The position numbers and the translations under genes are program-made. A stretch of DNA of 64,000 nucleotides, from positions 1 through 64,000 of the forward strand of contig CAMDCZ010000001.1 of the NCBI GenBank assembly GCA_945890735.1, in the 5' to 3' direction. Positions 1 through 8,532 of this stretch are shown in pieces (the stretch's first letter is position 1; each line of letters begins with the position of its first letter). The notes under the pieces are model-generated. The model did not search any database and was not told where the DNA came from. It worked only from the letters and a program-made list of their open reading frames with translations. The DNA comes from Bordetella parapertussis (GTDB lineage Bacteria; Pseudomonadota; Gammaproteobacteria; Burkholderiales; Burkholderiaceae_C).

Positions 1-384
1 GGTGGCGTCGGACCCATGTTGGGCCAAGCCCACCATTTCCGTATTTACGCGCCCGAAAAAGTGCCCTACGCGATCAACCGCTATACCAACGAAGCCCGGC
101 GTTTGTATGGCGTGATGGACAAGCAACTGGCCTTGCACCCTTACATGGCTGGCAAAACCTATTCGATTGCAGACATCGCTATCTTCCCGTGGCTGCGCAG
201 TTGGAAAAACCAAGGCATTGATTGGGCCGACTACCCTCGTCTCAAAGAATGGTTTGACACAGTGCGTGAGCGCCCAGCGGTCCAAAGAGGCTGTGCAGTT
301 TTGGCGGCATCGCAAACACCCTTGCAAGACGATCAAAAGGCCATGGAAACCTTGTTTGGCAAGGCGCAGTATCAAAAGCGGTGA
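1..384 (+). CDS. glutathione S-transferase, C-terminal part (cut by window edge)
   Basis: The reading frame is open from base 1, so the N-terminal thioredoxin-like half lies outside the window. The visible 127 or so residues are the all-helical GST C-terminal domain. The run YMAGKTYSIADIAIFPWL is the conserved N-capping box and hydrophobic staple region of the GST fold (S/T-x-x-D), and YPRLKEWFDTVRERPAVQRG is the usual last-helix segment. By family, cytosolic GSTs conjugate glutathione or reduce disulfides. The segment before the capping box resembles the YfcG/Ure2-like (Nu-class) subgroup, but that is inference. Without the active-site half the subclass stays open. Confidence 0.85.
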   Translation, partial: GGVGPMLGQAHHFRIYAPEKVPYAINRYTNEARRLYGVMDKQLALHPYMAGKTYSIADIAIFPWLRSWKNQGIDWADYPRLKEWFDTVRERPAVQRGCAVLAASQTPLQDDQKAMETLFGKAQYQKR

Positions 385-396
385 AATGACCAGGCG

Positions 397-1296
397 TCAA
401 TGAAAAAATTTGACGATGGTGTTTTGTATGTTGCCGCAACCGATGGATGTTGATGTTCCGTTACTGACATAGATGTAGTTGTTTCGGACAGCGATGCCAG
501 CGCTTGCGCACAACCAATTCGGGTCACGTTTGAATTCCGTGACCACTGATTCGTTGGTTATTTTTGCAATCCAACTGGATGCGCCCCCAACAGTTCCAAA
601 ATTAACCACATACATATCCTCGCCATCAAAAGCTATGCCATTGGGCTTTTCTAAGGCCAGGCCGCTTAACACAAGCTTTGTCACTGAAGTTGTTCCCTGA
701 GTGATTTTGTAAATGTCACCCTCATCCGTGGTGAAGTAAATGAAGCCATTTTTATATGCGAAACCCTTTGGTGTTCCTGAATTGGAAACATTGCCAGACC
801 AACTCGAATAGGCAGAGGCCGCACTGAAACCGATGGTGGGCGTTCGACCTCCGAGCGTACTGACGTCAGAAGCATATAAGTTGGCGTTTGCATCAAAGAC
901 AAATCCATAGTGACTTCCGATCGGCAGAGCCAAAGCGACGGGCGTCAAGCTTGTGATGGATGGAAGACCAGATGAGGGAATAGCTGACACATAAACAACC
1001 CCAGCAGGTGATGCAGCCAAACCAATGGCATTGGTTAGTCCATTGAAACCAACATTTCTGAGTTGGTCAGTCGAATCGATACTCAAGACACCATTGACGC
1101 CAATGCCGTTTTGGTTGGCGACATAAATCAGTCCACCACTCTGAACCATCAATTTGGGTGAATTGATAACAGCATCAGCCGAGACCAAGTGAGGGTGACC
1201 AGTGGGCTCACTCACAGATGAGCCACCTCCCCCACACCCCGCGATCAAGCCCACGGCGCAGAGTGTCAAGGTGGTCAAAAAGTGGGCAGGCGTCAT
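397..1296 (-). CDS. beta-propeller-like lipoprotein of unknown function
   Basis: A 299-residue predicted lipoprotein. The N-terminus has a short hydrophobic stretch ending in the lipobox LIAGC, with the lipidated Cys at about residue 21, followed by a Gly/Ser linker. The mature part repeats a short pattern of Gly-x-x-Tyr-Val/Ile blades (GGLIYVANQ, GVVYVSAI, GFIYFTTD, EDMYVVNFG, NYIYVSNG), as in NHL/SMP-30 type beta-propellers. It should be anchored in the periplasm or outer membrane. No catalytic residues could be assigned. It is divergent from the gene at 1346 with only 49 nt between them, so the two probably share a control region. Function is unknown; the fold is inferred from the repeats alone. 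Confidence 0.7.
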   Translation of the reverse strand: MTPAHFLTTLTLCAVGLIAGCGGGGSSVSEPTGHPHLVSADAVINSPKLMVQSGGLIYVANQNGIGVNGVLSIDSTDQLRNVGFNGLTNAIGLAASPAGVVYVSAIPSSGLPSITSLTPVALALPIGSHYGFVFDANANLYASDVSTLGGRTPTIGFSAASAYSSWSGNVSNSGTPKGFAYKNGFIYFTTDEGDIYKITQGTTSVTKLVLSGLALEKPNGIAFDGEDMYVVNFGTVGGASSWIAKITNESVVTEFKRDPNWLCASAGIAVRNNYIYVSNGTSTSIGCGNIQNTIVKFFH

Positions 1297-1311
1297 ATCT
1301 ACTGTTTCGGT

Positions 1312-1330
1312 TCAAGGTCAATTGCCTTGA
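1312..1330. promoter_or_regulatory. inverted repeat in divergent intergenic region
   Basis: TCAAGG and CCTTGA form a perfect 6-bp inverted repeat separated by 7 nt in the 49-nt gap between two divergent exported-protein genes. A GATAAT sequence, a possible -10 for the rightward gene, follows a few bases later. The placement suits an operator, but no regulator is encoded nearby and the arms are short. Confidence 0.3.
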
Positions 1331-1345
1331 GTCGATAATACCCCC

Positions 1346-2053
1346 ATGCCATTAACCTTCATGAACATGCCCCATCACCGTTCTCATGCGCTGGCCGCTC
1401 TTTTATTGGTTGTGACCCTTGCAGGATGCTCTGACGACAAGCCTGTGTCTGAAGGCAAGTTCAAACCCATCCCTGAAAAGCGCGAGGCCAGTGAAGAGAA
1501 TTTTTCTCGAAGGGTGGAAGCCGTGCTCAATGAAGGCATCGAAAGCGCAGAAGGCAAAGAAGAAGCGCCACGCGCCTCGAAGGCCCGCCCGCCCAATTCA
1601 GGCAAAGACCCGATGATTCGCTTGACCAAGGACTTGATGCCCATGGGCGAGGTGGTTTATCACAACGACAAATTGGACTATTACGAATGCACTGGACTGG
1701 TCGCACCATGGTTCTTAGAGCTGGTGGTTGCGGAAATGAATTACTTCAACGAGCTCTCTGAGCTGCCGTTTGTGGACCCCAAAACTTGCATCGTGACCCT
1801 GGGCACGGAGAAAAGCCTGACGCCTGGCCGTCTTGGCATCCAGTTGTTTGAAAACGCAAGGCAATTTGAGCGCTGTATCAAGTACGAGGAATGCCCGGTG
1901 TTCAGGACCGTGAACTTTGTGCCCAATCGGACAGCGATCATGCGGTCTTACTTCTTTTCGGATGTCAGCCGCCAACTGATTCAACACCACTGTGTCTCCG
2001 ATACGGGTAAATGGCACCGTGACCAGACCTGTTACACGGTAGAGACCCCTTAG
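1346..2053 (+). CDS. lipoprotein with six-cysteine domain, paralogue of next gene
   Basis: A 235-residue predicted lipoprotein with hydrophobic leader and lipobox LAGC. ATGs at 1346, 1361 and 1367 are all possible starts, the later two giving a more typical leader length. After a charged low-complexity linker of about 80 residues comes a domain with six cysteines (in YYECTG, KTCIV, ERCIK, EECPV, HHCVS, QTCY). The same six cysteines, the Tyr-x-x-Cys start and an RTAIM motif occur in the same order in the protein encoded at 2113. The spacing suggests three disulfides in an oxidising compartment. I do not recognise the family; function unknown. Confidence 0.7.
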   Translation: MPLTFMNMPHHRSHALAALLLVVTLAGCSDDKPVSEGKFKPIPEKREASEENFSRRVEAVLNEGIESAEGKEEAPRASKARPPNSGKDPMIRLTKDLMPMGEVVYHNDKLDYYECTGLVAPWFLELVVAEMNYFNELSELPFVDPKTCIVTLGTEKSLTPGRLGIQLFENARQFERCIKYEECPVFRTVNFVPNRTAIMRSYFFSDVSRQLIQHHCVSDTGKWHRDQTCYTVETP

Positions 2054-2112
2054 TGGTGGACTCAAGACCGGGTGATTGCTGCCGATCATTGAAGACGACC
2101 TGAGCCAAAGCC

Positions 2113-2814
2113 ATGAAAAAATCCACCCTAATGCTGCGTTCGTTGATTTTGCTGTTGGCCCTTGGCAGCGCAAGCATGTCATGGGCTGACGCTACCAAGC
2201 CAGCCCCGGCCAAAGAAGAAAAGAAGGCAGACGCCAAGCCCGCGCCTGCCAAGGAAGAAAAGAAGGCCGATGCCGATGCCCCAGCGGCCTCTGATCGCCC
2301 AAAGCGCACATTTGAAGGGCAAGAGCCTTTGTTTTATTTCGACTCCAAGCGTCGACCGTATATCGAGCCGTTTCACAAAACCGATACAGAAGAATACTTT
2401 ATTTGTCGTGGTGTGATTGGTGAGTGGTACCGACAATTACTGGCGCAAGAAGCCAATATGCTGGCTGAAAAAGACGGCCTGAACACTGTCTCTGGTTCAA
2501 CCTGTGCGGTTCGATTGGTTGCAACCAACTCTGGCAAAAAACTGCCCATTGTCTCGATCGAGCTGTATGTCAATTCCAATGTCATGCGTTCGTGCATTTT
2601 GGGAGACAGTTGCCCGCAATCGCGAACCGCCATCATGTACGTGCTGAACAAAACGCTCTACCGAAGCTATTTCATCACTGACAGTGAAAAGAAAATACGC
2701 CGCTATTACTGTCTGGACAACAAGAGCAATATTTTGGCCAAAGAAGAATGTTGGTACCACTTCTTTGACAAAGCCGCCAAAGAAAAACCCAGCGGTGATG
2801 GTCATGGCCACTGA
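2113..2814 (+). CDS. secreted six-cysteine protein, paralogue of previous gene
   Basis: A 233-residue predicted exported protein. A signal peptide ends near SMSWADA, then a repeated Pro/Ala/Lys/Glu linker (PAPAKEEKKADA twice) leads to the conserved domain. Its six cysteines (FICRG, STCAV, RSCIL, DSCPQ, YYCLD, EECWY) align one for one with those of the protein at 1346, as does RTAIM. The C-terminus ends in a His-rich tail (GDGHGH). The gene lies 59 nt after its paralogue on the same strand and may be cotranscribed. Unlike its neighbour it has no lipobox, so one copy seems to be membrane-tethered and the other free. Function unknown. Confidence 0.7.
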   Translation: MKKSTLMLRSLILLLALGSASMSWADATKPAPAKEEKKADAKPAPAKEEKKADADAPAASDRPKRTFEGQEPLFYFDSKRRPYIEPFHKTDTEEYFICRGVIGEWYRQLLAQEANMLAEKDGLNTVSGSTCAVRLVATNSGKKLPIVSIELYVNSNVMRSCILGDSCPQSRTAIMYVLNKTLYRSYFITDSEKKIRRYYCLDNKSNILAKEECWYHFFDKAAKEKPSGDGHGH

Positions 2815-2821
2815 TGCCGAT

Positions 2822-2898
2822 TGGCCTGCCCGGAGGGGATCGAACCCCCGACCCACAGCTTAGAAGGCTGTTGCTCTATCCAACTGAGCTACGGGCAG
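2822..2898 (-). tRNA. tRNA-Arg (anticodon TCT)
   Basis: On the minus strand a full cloverleaf can be drawn: acceptor CTGCCCG pairs with CGGGCAG, the D-arm starts GCTCAGTTGG, the anticodon loop reads CTTCTAA with anticodon TCT, and the T-arm contains GGTTCGATCC. The discriminator is G and the CCA end is encoded (2822-2824). Total length is 77 nt. Confidence 0.95.
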
Positions 2899-2931
2899 AA
2901 AAAAGAAAAAAGGCTCCGAGAGGAGCCTTTT
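2899..2931 (-). terminator. rho-independent terminator between two tRNA genes
   Basis: A 7-bp stem (aggctcc/ggagcct, loop gaga, 2911-2928) is followed on the minus strand by TTTTTTCTTTTTT. It lies after tRNA-Pro and immediately before tRNA-Arg in minus-strand order. It either separates the two tRNAs into different units or reduces read-through between them. Confidence 0.75.
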
Positions 2932-2939
2932 CTGTTTGT

Positions 2940-3016
<77 letters not shown>

Positions 3017-3139
3017 AAGTCGGTGATTCTACCCGCACAAACCCGCGCCTGGGGAGGCAAGCGCAAAAGATGCACTTTTTTGCACCCAGTCGTACGCAAT
3101 AATCTGCATTCATTCTGTTCCCAGGTGTCCCTACAAGTG

Positions 3140-4717
3140 ATGCAACTCAGTCAATCAGACCACAGCGTGGTGCCGCCCTCAGTGGTGATTCCCCAGGTCT
3201 ACAACGCCGCAGCTGACTTGCTGCTGAGGCACGCACACAGATCGCAGAAAACAGCCTATGTCGATGCGCTCAGTGGTGAAAAATTGTCCTACGCACAGCT
3301 CAACGAGCAGGCGCACCGGTTTGCACAGGGTTTACAAGACCTGGGCTTTGAACAAGAGCAAAGGGTGTTGCTGTGCATGCACGACAACCTGCACTGGCCG
3401 GTGGCTTTTTTGGGCTGCATTTTGGCTGGCGTGGTGCCGATTGCGGTCAATACCTTGCTCACTTCTCATGACTACCAGTTCATGTTGCGCGATTCGCGTG
3501 CCCATGGCTTGATCGTCTCCAAGGCCTTGTGGCCCTTGTTCGATGCCATCTTGCCTCAGGTGATGGGGTTGAAACAGGTCATCATTGAAGGGGGCGACAG
3601 CGGCATGCCCGGCATTGCATTGGCACAACTGCTCGCGCAATCCACGCCAATGCAGCAATGTGCACCCACGCTGGCTGACGATGTGTGTTTTTGGCTTTAC
3701 TCCAGCGGCTCAACTGGCTCACCCAAAGGCACCTTGCATTTGCACAGCCATGTGGTGCAAACAGCCGAACTCTACGGACGTGCAGTGTTGGGCCTGAATG
3801 AAGATGACGTGGTGTACTCCGCAGCCAAGTTGTTTTTTGCCTATGGCTTGGGGAACGCCCTGAGCTTTCCGCTGGCGGTCGGCGCGACGACTGTTTTGCT
3901 GAGTGCGCGACCCGCGCCCAAGGATGTCTTCACCCTTTTGGTCCAATACCAACCCACCGTCTTCTACGGCGTACCCACCTTGTTTGCCAGCTTGCTGGCG
4001 GATGAGCAACGCCCAGGCAAGTCAGCATTGAATTTGCGGGTCTGCACCAGCGCTGGTGAAGCCTTGCCTGCCGAGATTGGCAAAAAATGGCATGCCGAAT
4101 TTGGTGTGGACATTTTGGATGGCATTGGCTCGACGGAGATGCTGCATATCTTTTTGTCTAACCGCCCGGGGCGTGTGCGCTATGGCACGACCGGCGAAGT
4201 CGTGCCCGGCTACGCCCTGCGCTTGGTCAATGACGAAGGTCAACCGTGCGCCGATGGTGAACTGGGCGAACTGCAAATCAGCGGCCCATCAGCGGCGATC
4301 ATGTATTGGAACAACCGCGAAAAAACCAAACACACCTTTGCCGGTGAATGGACACGCAGCGGCGACAAATACAGCCGCGACGCTGATGGTTACTACACCT
4401 ATGGTGGACGCAGCGACGACATGCTGAAAGTCGGTGGGATTTACGTCTCCCCCTTTGAAGTCGAGGCATCTCTGATGACACATCCCAGCGTGCTCGAGGC
4501 TGCGGTGATTGGCGCACCTGACGAAGATGGTTTGATCAAGCCCAAGGCCTATGTGGTGCTCAAACCAGGCGCGCAGTTGGACGAAGCCACCATCAAAGCC
4601 CATGTGAAATCGCAACTGGCCCCCTACAAATACCCGCGTTGGGTGGCGTTCATTGCCGAATTGCCCAAAACCGCGACTGGCAAAATCCAGCGGTTTAAAC
4701 TGCGAGCTGCACCCTGA
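3140..4717 (+). CDS. bclA: benzoate-CoA ligase family protein
   Basis: A 525-residue acyl-adenylate-forming enzyme that most resembles benzoate/4-hydroxybenzoate-CoA ligases, which activate an aromatic acid with ATP and CoA. The phosphate loop SSGSTGSPKGT is near residue 188, SGDKY and GRSDDMLKVGG are near 415-430, and the catalytic-lysine motif KTATGKIQR is near 510. ATG 3140 was chosen because it gives the usual family length; a longer frame upstream would run through tRNA-Pro. It is the first gene of a collinear cluster with an aromatic-acid-type ABC importer and pobA. The substrate is inferred from that context and from similarity; 2-aminobenzoate or other aryl acids are possible. Confidence 0.85.
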   Translation: MQLSQSDHSVVPPSVVIPQVYNAAADLLLRHAHRSQKTAYVDALSGEKLSYAQLNEQAHRFAQGLQDLGFEQEQRVLLCMHDNLHWPVAFLGCILAGVVPIAVNTLLTSHDYQFMLRDSRAHGLIVSKALWPLFDAILPQVMGLKQVIIEGGDSGMPGIALAQLLAQSTPMQQCAPTLADDVCFWLYSSGSTGSPKGTLHLHSHVVQTAELYGRAVLGLNEDDVVYSAAKLFFAYGLGNALSFPLAVGATTVLLSARPAPKDVFTLLVQYQPTVFYGVPTLFASLLADEQRPGKSALNLRVCTSAGEALPAEIGKKWHAEFGVDILDGIGSTEMLHIFLSNRPGRVRYGTTGEVVPGYALRLVNDEGQPCADGELGELQISGPSAAIMYWNNREKTKHTFAGEWTRSGDKYSRDADGYYTYGGRSDDMLKVGGIYVSPFEVEASLMTHPSVLEAAVIGAPDEDGLIKPKAYVVLKPGAQLDEATIKAHVKSQLAPYKYPRWVAFIAELPKTATGKIQRFKLRAAP

Positions 4718-4747
4718 CAACCATACTGCCCCTGAATGGAGTCCCCC

Positions 4748-5932
4748 ATGACCACCCGCCGACTTGTTCTCACCCGCTCAGCTGCTTTGTTGGGCGCTGC
4801 CAGCGCTGGTTTGCTCCAGCCTGTGCATGCCCAAAGCAACAAGGTTCGCATAGGCTTGATGTTGCCCTACACAGGCACCTTTGCCCAACTCGGCCAGGCA
4901 TGTGACAACGGGTTTCGCATGGCGCTGGAAGAAAAAGGCAACAAGCTGGGTGGTCGCGATGTCGAATTTTTCAAAGTTGACGATGAGTCTGAACCGTCCA
5001 AAGGCGTGGAAAACGCCAACAAATTGGTGCAGCGTGACAAAGTCGATGTGCTGATTGGCACGGTTCACTCTGGCGTGCAAATGGGCATCCACAAAGTCGC
5101 GCGTGAAACCGGTGTCCTCAACATCATCCCTAACGCCGGCATGCATGCAGCCACCCGCGCTTTGTGTGCACCCAATGTGTTTCGAACCTCCTTCACCAAC
5201 AGCCAACCCACCTTGGCCTTGGGCAAGGCCATGGTTGCCAAAGGCCACAAAAAAGCGGTTTGGATCACCTGGAAATACGCCGCTGGTGACGAGGCGGGCG
5301 AAGGCTTCAAAGAAGGCTACTTGGCATCAGGTGGGACCATTGTCAAAGAGTTGGGTTTGCCTTTTCCAAACGTGGAATTCCAAGCCCTTTTGACTGAAAT
5401 TGCATCGATCAAACCCGACGCGGTTGCTTGCTTCTTCTCCGGCGGCGGCGCCTCTAAGTTCATTCGCGACTACGCAGCCGCTGGCCTGAAAGGCAAAATT
5501 CCTCTTTATGGCTCTGGCTTCTTGACCGAGGGCCTGCTCGATGATGACCTGGCACCTTCTGCGCAAGGCATCATGACCACCCTGCACTACAGCACCTCAT
5601 TGGCCACCAAACGCAACGATGCGTTTCGCCTGGCCTATGCCAAAAAATTCAAGATGCAACCGGACGTCTACGCGGTACAAGGCTACGACGCTGGGCAATT
5701 GCTGGTCCAAGGCGCAGATGCAGTCAAGGGAGACTTCTCCAACAAAAAAGCCTTGCATGCCGCTTTGGAAGCAGCCGTGATTGACAGCCCGCGTGGCAAA
5801 TTCACCATGAGCAAAGCACACAACCCAGTGCAAGACATGTACCTGCGTGAAGTCAAAGGCAAGGAAAACGTGGTGCTGGGTGTGGCTGCCAAAGCTTTGT
5901 CTGACTCGGGTGCTGGCTGCAAAATGCTCTGA
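4748..5932 (+). CDS. ABC transporter substrate-binding protein, branched-chain/aromatic acid type
   Basis: A 394-residue periplasmic binding protein of the LivJ/LivK (HAAT) type. The leader begins TTRRLVLTR and ends PVHAQ; the paired arginines followed by a hydrophobic stretch allow a Tat signal. The mature protein starts with the typical KVRIGLMLPYTGTFAQLG. ATG 4748 is preferred over 4736 because GGAG lies a few bases before it. It is the first gene of the transporter set and its stop codon overlaps the next start (TGATG). In similar clusters such proteins bind benzoate or hydroxybenzoates; that ligand is inferred from bclA and pobA on either side. Confidence 0.88.
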   Translation: MTTRRLVLTRSAALLGAASAGLLQPVHAQSNKVRIGLMLPYTGTFAQLGQACDNGFRMALEEKGNKLGGRDVEFFKVDDESEPSKGVENANKLVQRDKVDVLIGTVHSGVQMGIHKVARETGVLNIIPNAGMHAATRALCAPNVFRTSFTNSQPTLALGKAMVAKGHKKAVWITWKYAAGDEAGEGFKEGYLASGGTIVKELGLPFPNVEFQALLTEIASIKPDAVACFFSGGGASKFIRDYAAAGLKGKIPLYGSGFLTEGLLDDDLAPSAQGIMTTLHYSTSLATKRNDAFRLAYAKKFKMQPDVYAVQGYDAGQLLVQGADAVKGDFSNKKALHAALEAAVIDSPRGKFTMSKAHNPVQDMYLREVKGKENVVLGVAAKALSDSGAGCKML

Positions 5933-6795
5933 TGGATTTCGCTAATTTCTCCATCCAACTGCTCAACGGCGTTCAGTACGGATTGCTCTTGTTCCTGCTG
6001 GCTGCAGGTCTAACCCTGATCTTTGGCATCATGGGTGTGGTCAATTTGGCCCATGGCAGTTTTTACATGATTGGCGCGTATTTGGCCTATGCCCTGACGG
6101 GTGCTTGGGACAGCTTGGCTTTGGCCGTGGTGGTGGGCACCCTGATCAGCATTGCCTTGGGCTGGGGCTTGGAGAAACTGCTGTTTCGCCATTTCTACCA
6201 CCGACCTCACCTGGACCAGGTCTTGCTCACCTTTGGCTTGATCTACATCTTTGAAGAACTGCGCTCCATGCTGTGGGGTGATGATGTTCACAGCGTGGGT
6301 GTGCCTGAAGCCCTGAACTGGTCTATCGCGCTCACCGACACCTTGTCTTACCCTGCCTACCGTTTGTTCATGCTCGCGATCTGTACCTTGCTGGCGCTGG
6401 GCTTGTGGTTGCTCATCAGCAAAACCAAGCTTGGCATGAAAATCCGCGCGGGCGCGTTCAACAGCGACATGGCGCAAGCCTTGGGTATCAACATCGTGCG
6501 CTTGCATGCCTTGGTTTTCGCGATGGGTGTCGCCTTGGCCGCGCTGGGTGGCATGTTGATCGCCCCCTTGTCCAGCGTCTACCCCCACATGGGCTCCCAA
6601 GTCTTGATCATGTGCTTTGTGGTGGTCGTGATCGGTGGGATTGGTTCCGTGCGCGGTGCGCTGACCGCTGCCTTGCTGGTGGGCTTGGTGGACACTTTTG
6701 GCAAGGTCTTGTTGCCGCAGTTCGCCAGCATGCTGGTCTATGTCCTGATGGCACTGGTGCTGCTGTACAAACCCGAAGGCCTGTTCAAACAATGA
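5932..6795 (+). CDS. ABC transporter permease, LivH family
   Basis: A 287-residue inner-membrane permease with about eight hydrophobic segments. The N-terminus carries the LivH signature GLTLIFGIMGVVNLAHGSFYM. It forms the membrane channel together with the LivM-type protein encoded next. The start overlaps the binding-protein stop by one base, and its own stop overlaps the next start (ATGA), so the set is translationally coupled. Confidence 0.9.
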   Translation: MDFANFSIQLLNGVQYGLLLFLLAAGLTLIFGIMGVVNLAHGSFYMIGAYLAYALTGAWDSLALAVVVGTLISIALGWGLEKLLFRHFYHRPHLDQVLLTFGLIYIFEELRSMLWGDDVHSVGVPEALNWSIALTDTLSYPAYRLFMLAICTLLALGLWLLISKTKLGMKIRAGAFNSDMAQALGINIVRLHALVFAMGVALAALGGMLIAPLSSVYPHMGSQVLIMCFVVVVIGGIGSVRGALTAALLVGLVDTFGKVLLPQFASMLVYVLMALVLLYKPEGLFKQ

Positions 6796-7775
6796 GCGCA
6801 CCCCAAGCCCATCTCGAATCTTTGCCACGCAGCGTTCAGCTGTTGATGGTCCTGGGGCTGATCGCCCTGGTGGCTTTCCCATTTGCTGGTCAAGACTTCT
6901 ACACCCAGATGGTCACCAGGATGATGATCCTGGCCATCTTCGCCATGAGCTTGGATTTGCTGCAAGGCATCACCGGCTTGGTGTCTTTGGGGCACGCGGC
7001 TTATTTTGGTTTGGCAGGCTATGTCTTGGCATTCATGTCGCCAGCCGATGCCGGTGCCAGTTGGCTCACCACCCTGCCCTTGGCCATGCTGGGCTCGGGC
7101 TTGGCCGCTTTGGTGATCGGCTTCTTTGTGGTGCGCACCCAAGGGATTTACTTCATCATGGTGACCATGGCTTTTGCGCAAATGATGTATTACCTGTTTT
7201 TTGACAACAAAGGCTTGGGCGGCTCTGATGGCATGTACATCAATGTGCGTCCAGCCGCGCTCGGCTTGGACCTGGAAAACAAACTGGTGTTGTATTACTT
7301 CACCTTGGCCTGTTTGTGCGTCACTTATCAGTTTTTACGTCGCTTGTTGTGGAGCCCGTTTGGCCGCACCTTGAACGGTATCCGGCTCAACGAACACCGT
7401 ACCCAAGCCCTTGGCTATGACAGTTTTTCCTACAAGCTCACCGCCTTCACTTTGGCTGGCGCACTGGCCGGGTTGGCGGGCTACCTGTGGGCCGCGCAAA
7501 CGGGCTATGTCAACCCAGAGTTGATGGGGTTTCACATGAGCGCGCACGCGATCATGATGGTGATTTTGGGCGGTATGGGCAATGTGGCTGGTGCTTTGAT
7601 CGGCGCGTTTGGCTTTGAGTTGTTCTTGCACTTGTTCAAAGACTTGCCCAAGGTCGGTGATTTTGATCTGGGCAAACACTGGCAACTCTGGATGGGCTCG
7701 CTGATCGTGTTGGTGGTCATCGTTGCACCCCAAGGCCTGATGGGCTTGCTGCGCCCCAGGAGCAAAGATGACTGA
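6792..7775 (+). CDS. ABC transporter permease, LivM family
   Basis: A 327-residue permease. ATG 6792 overlaps the preceding stop by 4 nt; a longer open frame upstream lies inside the livH-type gene and is not used. Recognisable LivM segments are SLDLLQGITGLVSLGHAAYF and, near the C-terminus, MMVILGGMGNVAGALIGAF, the coupling-helix region that contacts the ATPases. The 3' end overlaps the ATPase gene by 8 nt. Confidence 0.9.
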   Translation: MSAPQAHLESLPRSVQLLMVLGLIALVAFPFAGQDFYTQMVTRMMILAIFAMSLDLLQGITGLVSLGHAAYFGLAGYVLAFMSPADAGASWLTTLPLAMLGSGLAALVIGFFVVRTQGIYFIMVTMAFAQMMYYLFFDNKGLGGSDGMYINVRPAALGLDLENKLVLYYFTLACLCVTYQFLRRLLWSPFGRTLNGIRLNEHRTQALGYDSFSYKLTAFTLAGALAGLAGYLWAAQTGYVNPELMGFHMSAHAIMMVILGGMGNVAGALIGAFGFELFLHLFKDLPKVGDFDLGKHWQLWMGSLIVLVVIVAPQGLMGLLRPRSKDD

Positions 7776-8532
7776 ACCCTTGTTAGAAGCCAAGCAACTG
7801 AGCAAACGATTTGGCGGTTTGCTGGCGGTCAATGGTGTGTCTTTGTCATTGCACAAAGACCAGTTGCACGCGGTGATCGGCCCCAACGGTGCTGGCAAAA
7901 CCACTCTCACCCATTTGCTGAGCGGTGACATTCCCGCCACCAGCGGTGAGCTTTGGCTCAAAGGCCAATCGGTGAGCGGTTGGCCGCACCACCGCCTGTC
8001 TTTGCACGGCTTGGGTCGCAGCTATCAAAAAACCAATGTCTTCTTGCCGCTGACTGTCTGGGAAAACCTGATGCTGGCAGCCCAGGCACGTAATGCCCAT
8101 GCGCCTTTCAATCCGCTGGCCTGGTTCAAACGTGCAGACCACAACCAAGCCGTGGTGGCCCGAGCAGACCGCGCCTTGCACCTTTCTGGCTTGGCCTTGG
8201 TACGCGACAAAACAGCGGCCATCTTGAGTCACGGGATTCAACGCCAACTGGAAATTGCGATGGTGCTTGCAACCGAACCCGATGTGTTGTTGCTCGACGA
8301 ACCACTGGCAGGCATGGGTGCGGCTGAAGCCGAAACCATGGTGGAACTGTTGCAGGCCTTGAAAAAAGACCACGCCATGTTGTTGGTCGAGCATGACATG
8401 GACGCGGTGTTCGCGCTGGCCGATGTCCTGACGGTGATGGTGAACGGCACCGTGATTGCCAGTGGCACGCCCGAGGCCATCCGAAGCGATGCCAAAGTAC
8501 AAGCGGCCTACTTGGGAGAGGCTACACCATGA
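7768..8532 (+). CDS. ABC transporter ATP-binding protein, LivG family
   Basis: A 254-residue ATPase. Walker A GPNGAGKTT is near residue 38, the signature is the variant LSHGIQRQLEIAM near 153, Walker B is VLLLDEPLAGMG, and the switch His is in LLVEHDMDAVF. The LSHG form instead of LSGG is common in LivG proteins. It pairs with the LivF-type ATPase encoded next, with a 4-nt ATGA overlap. Confidence 0.9.
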   Translation: MTEPLLEAKQLSKRFGGLLAVNGVSLSLHKDQLHAVIGPNGAGKTTLTHLLSGDIPATSGELWLKGQSVSGWPHHRLSLHGLGRSYQKTNVFLPLTVWENLMLAAQARNAHAPFNPLAWFKRADHNQAVVARADRALHLSGLALVRDKTAAILSHGIQRQLEIAMVLATEPDVLLLDEPLAGMGAAEAETMVELLQALKKDHAMLLVEHDMDAVFALADVLTVMVNGTVIASGTPEAIRSDAKVQAAYLGEATP

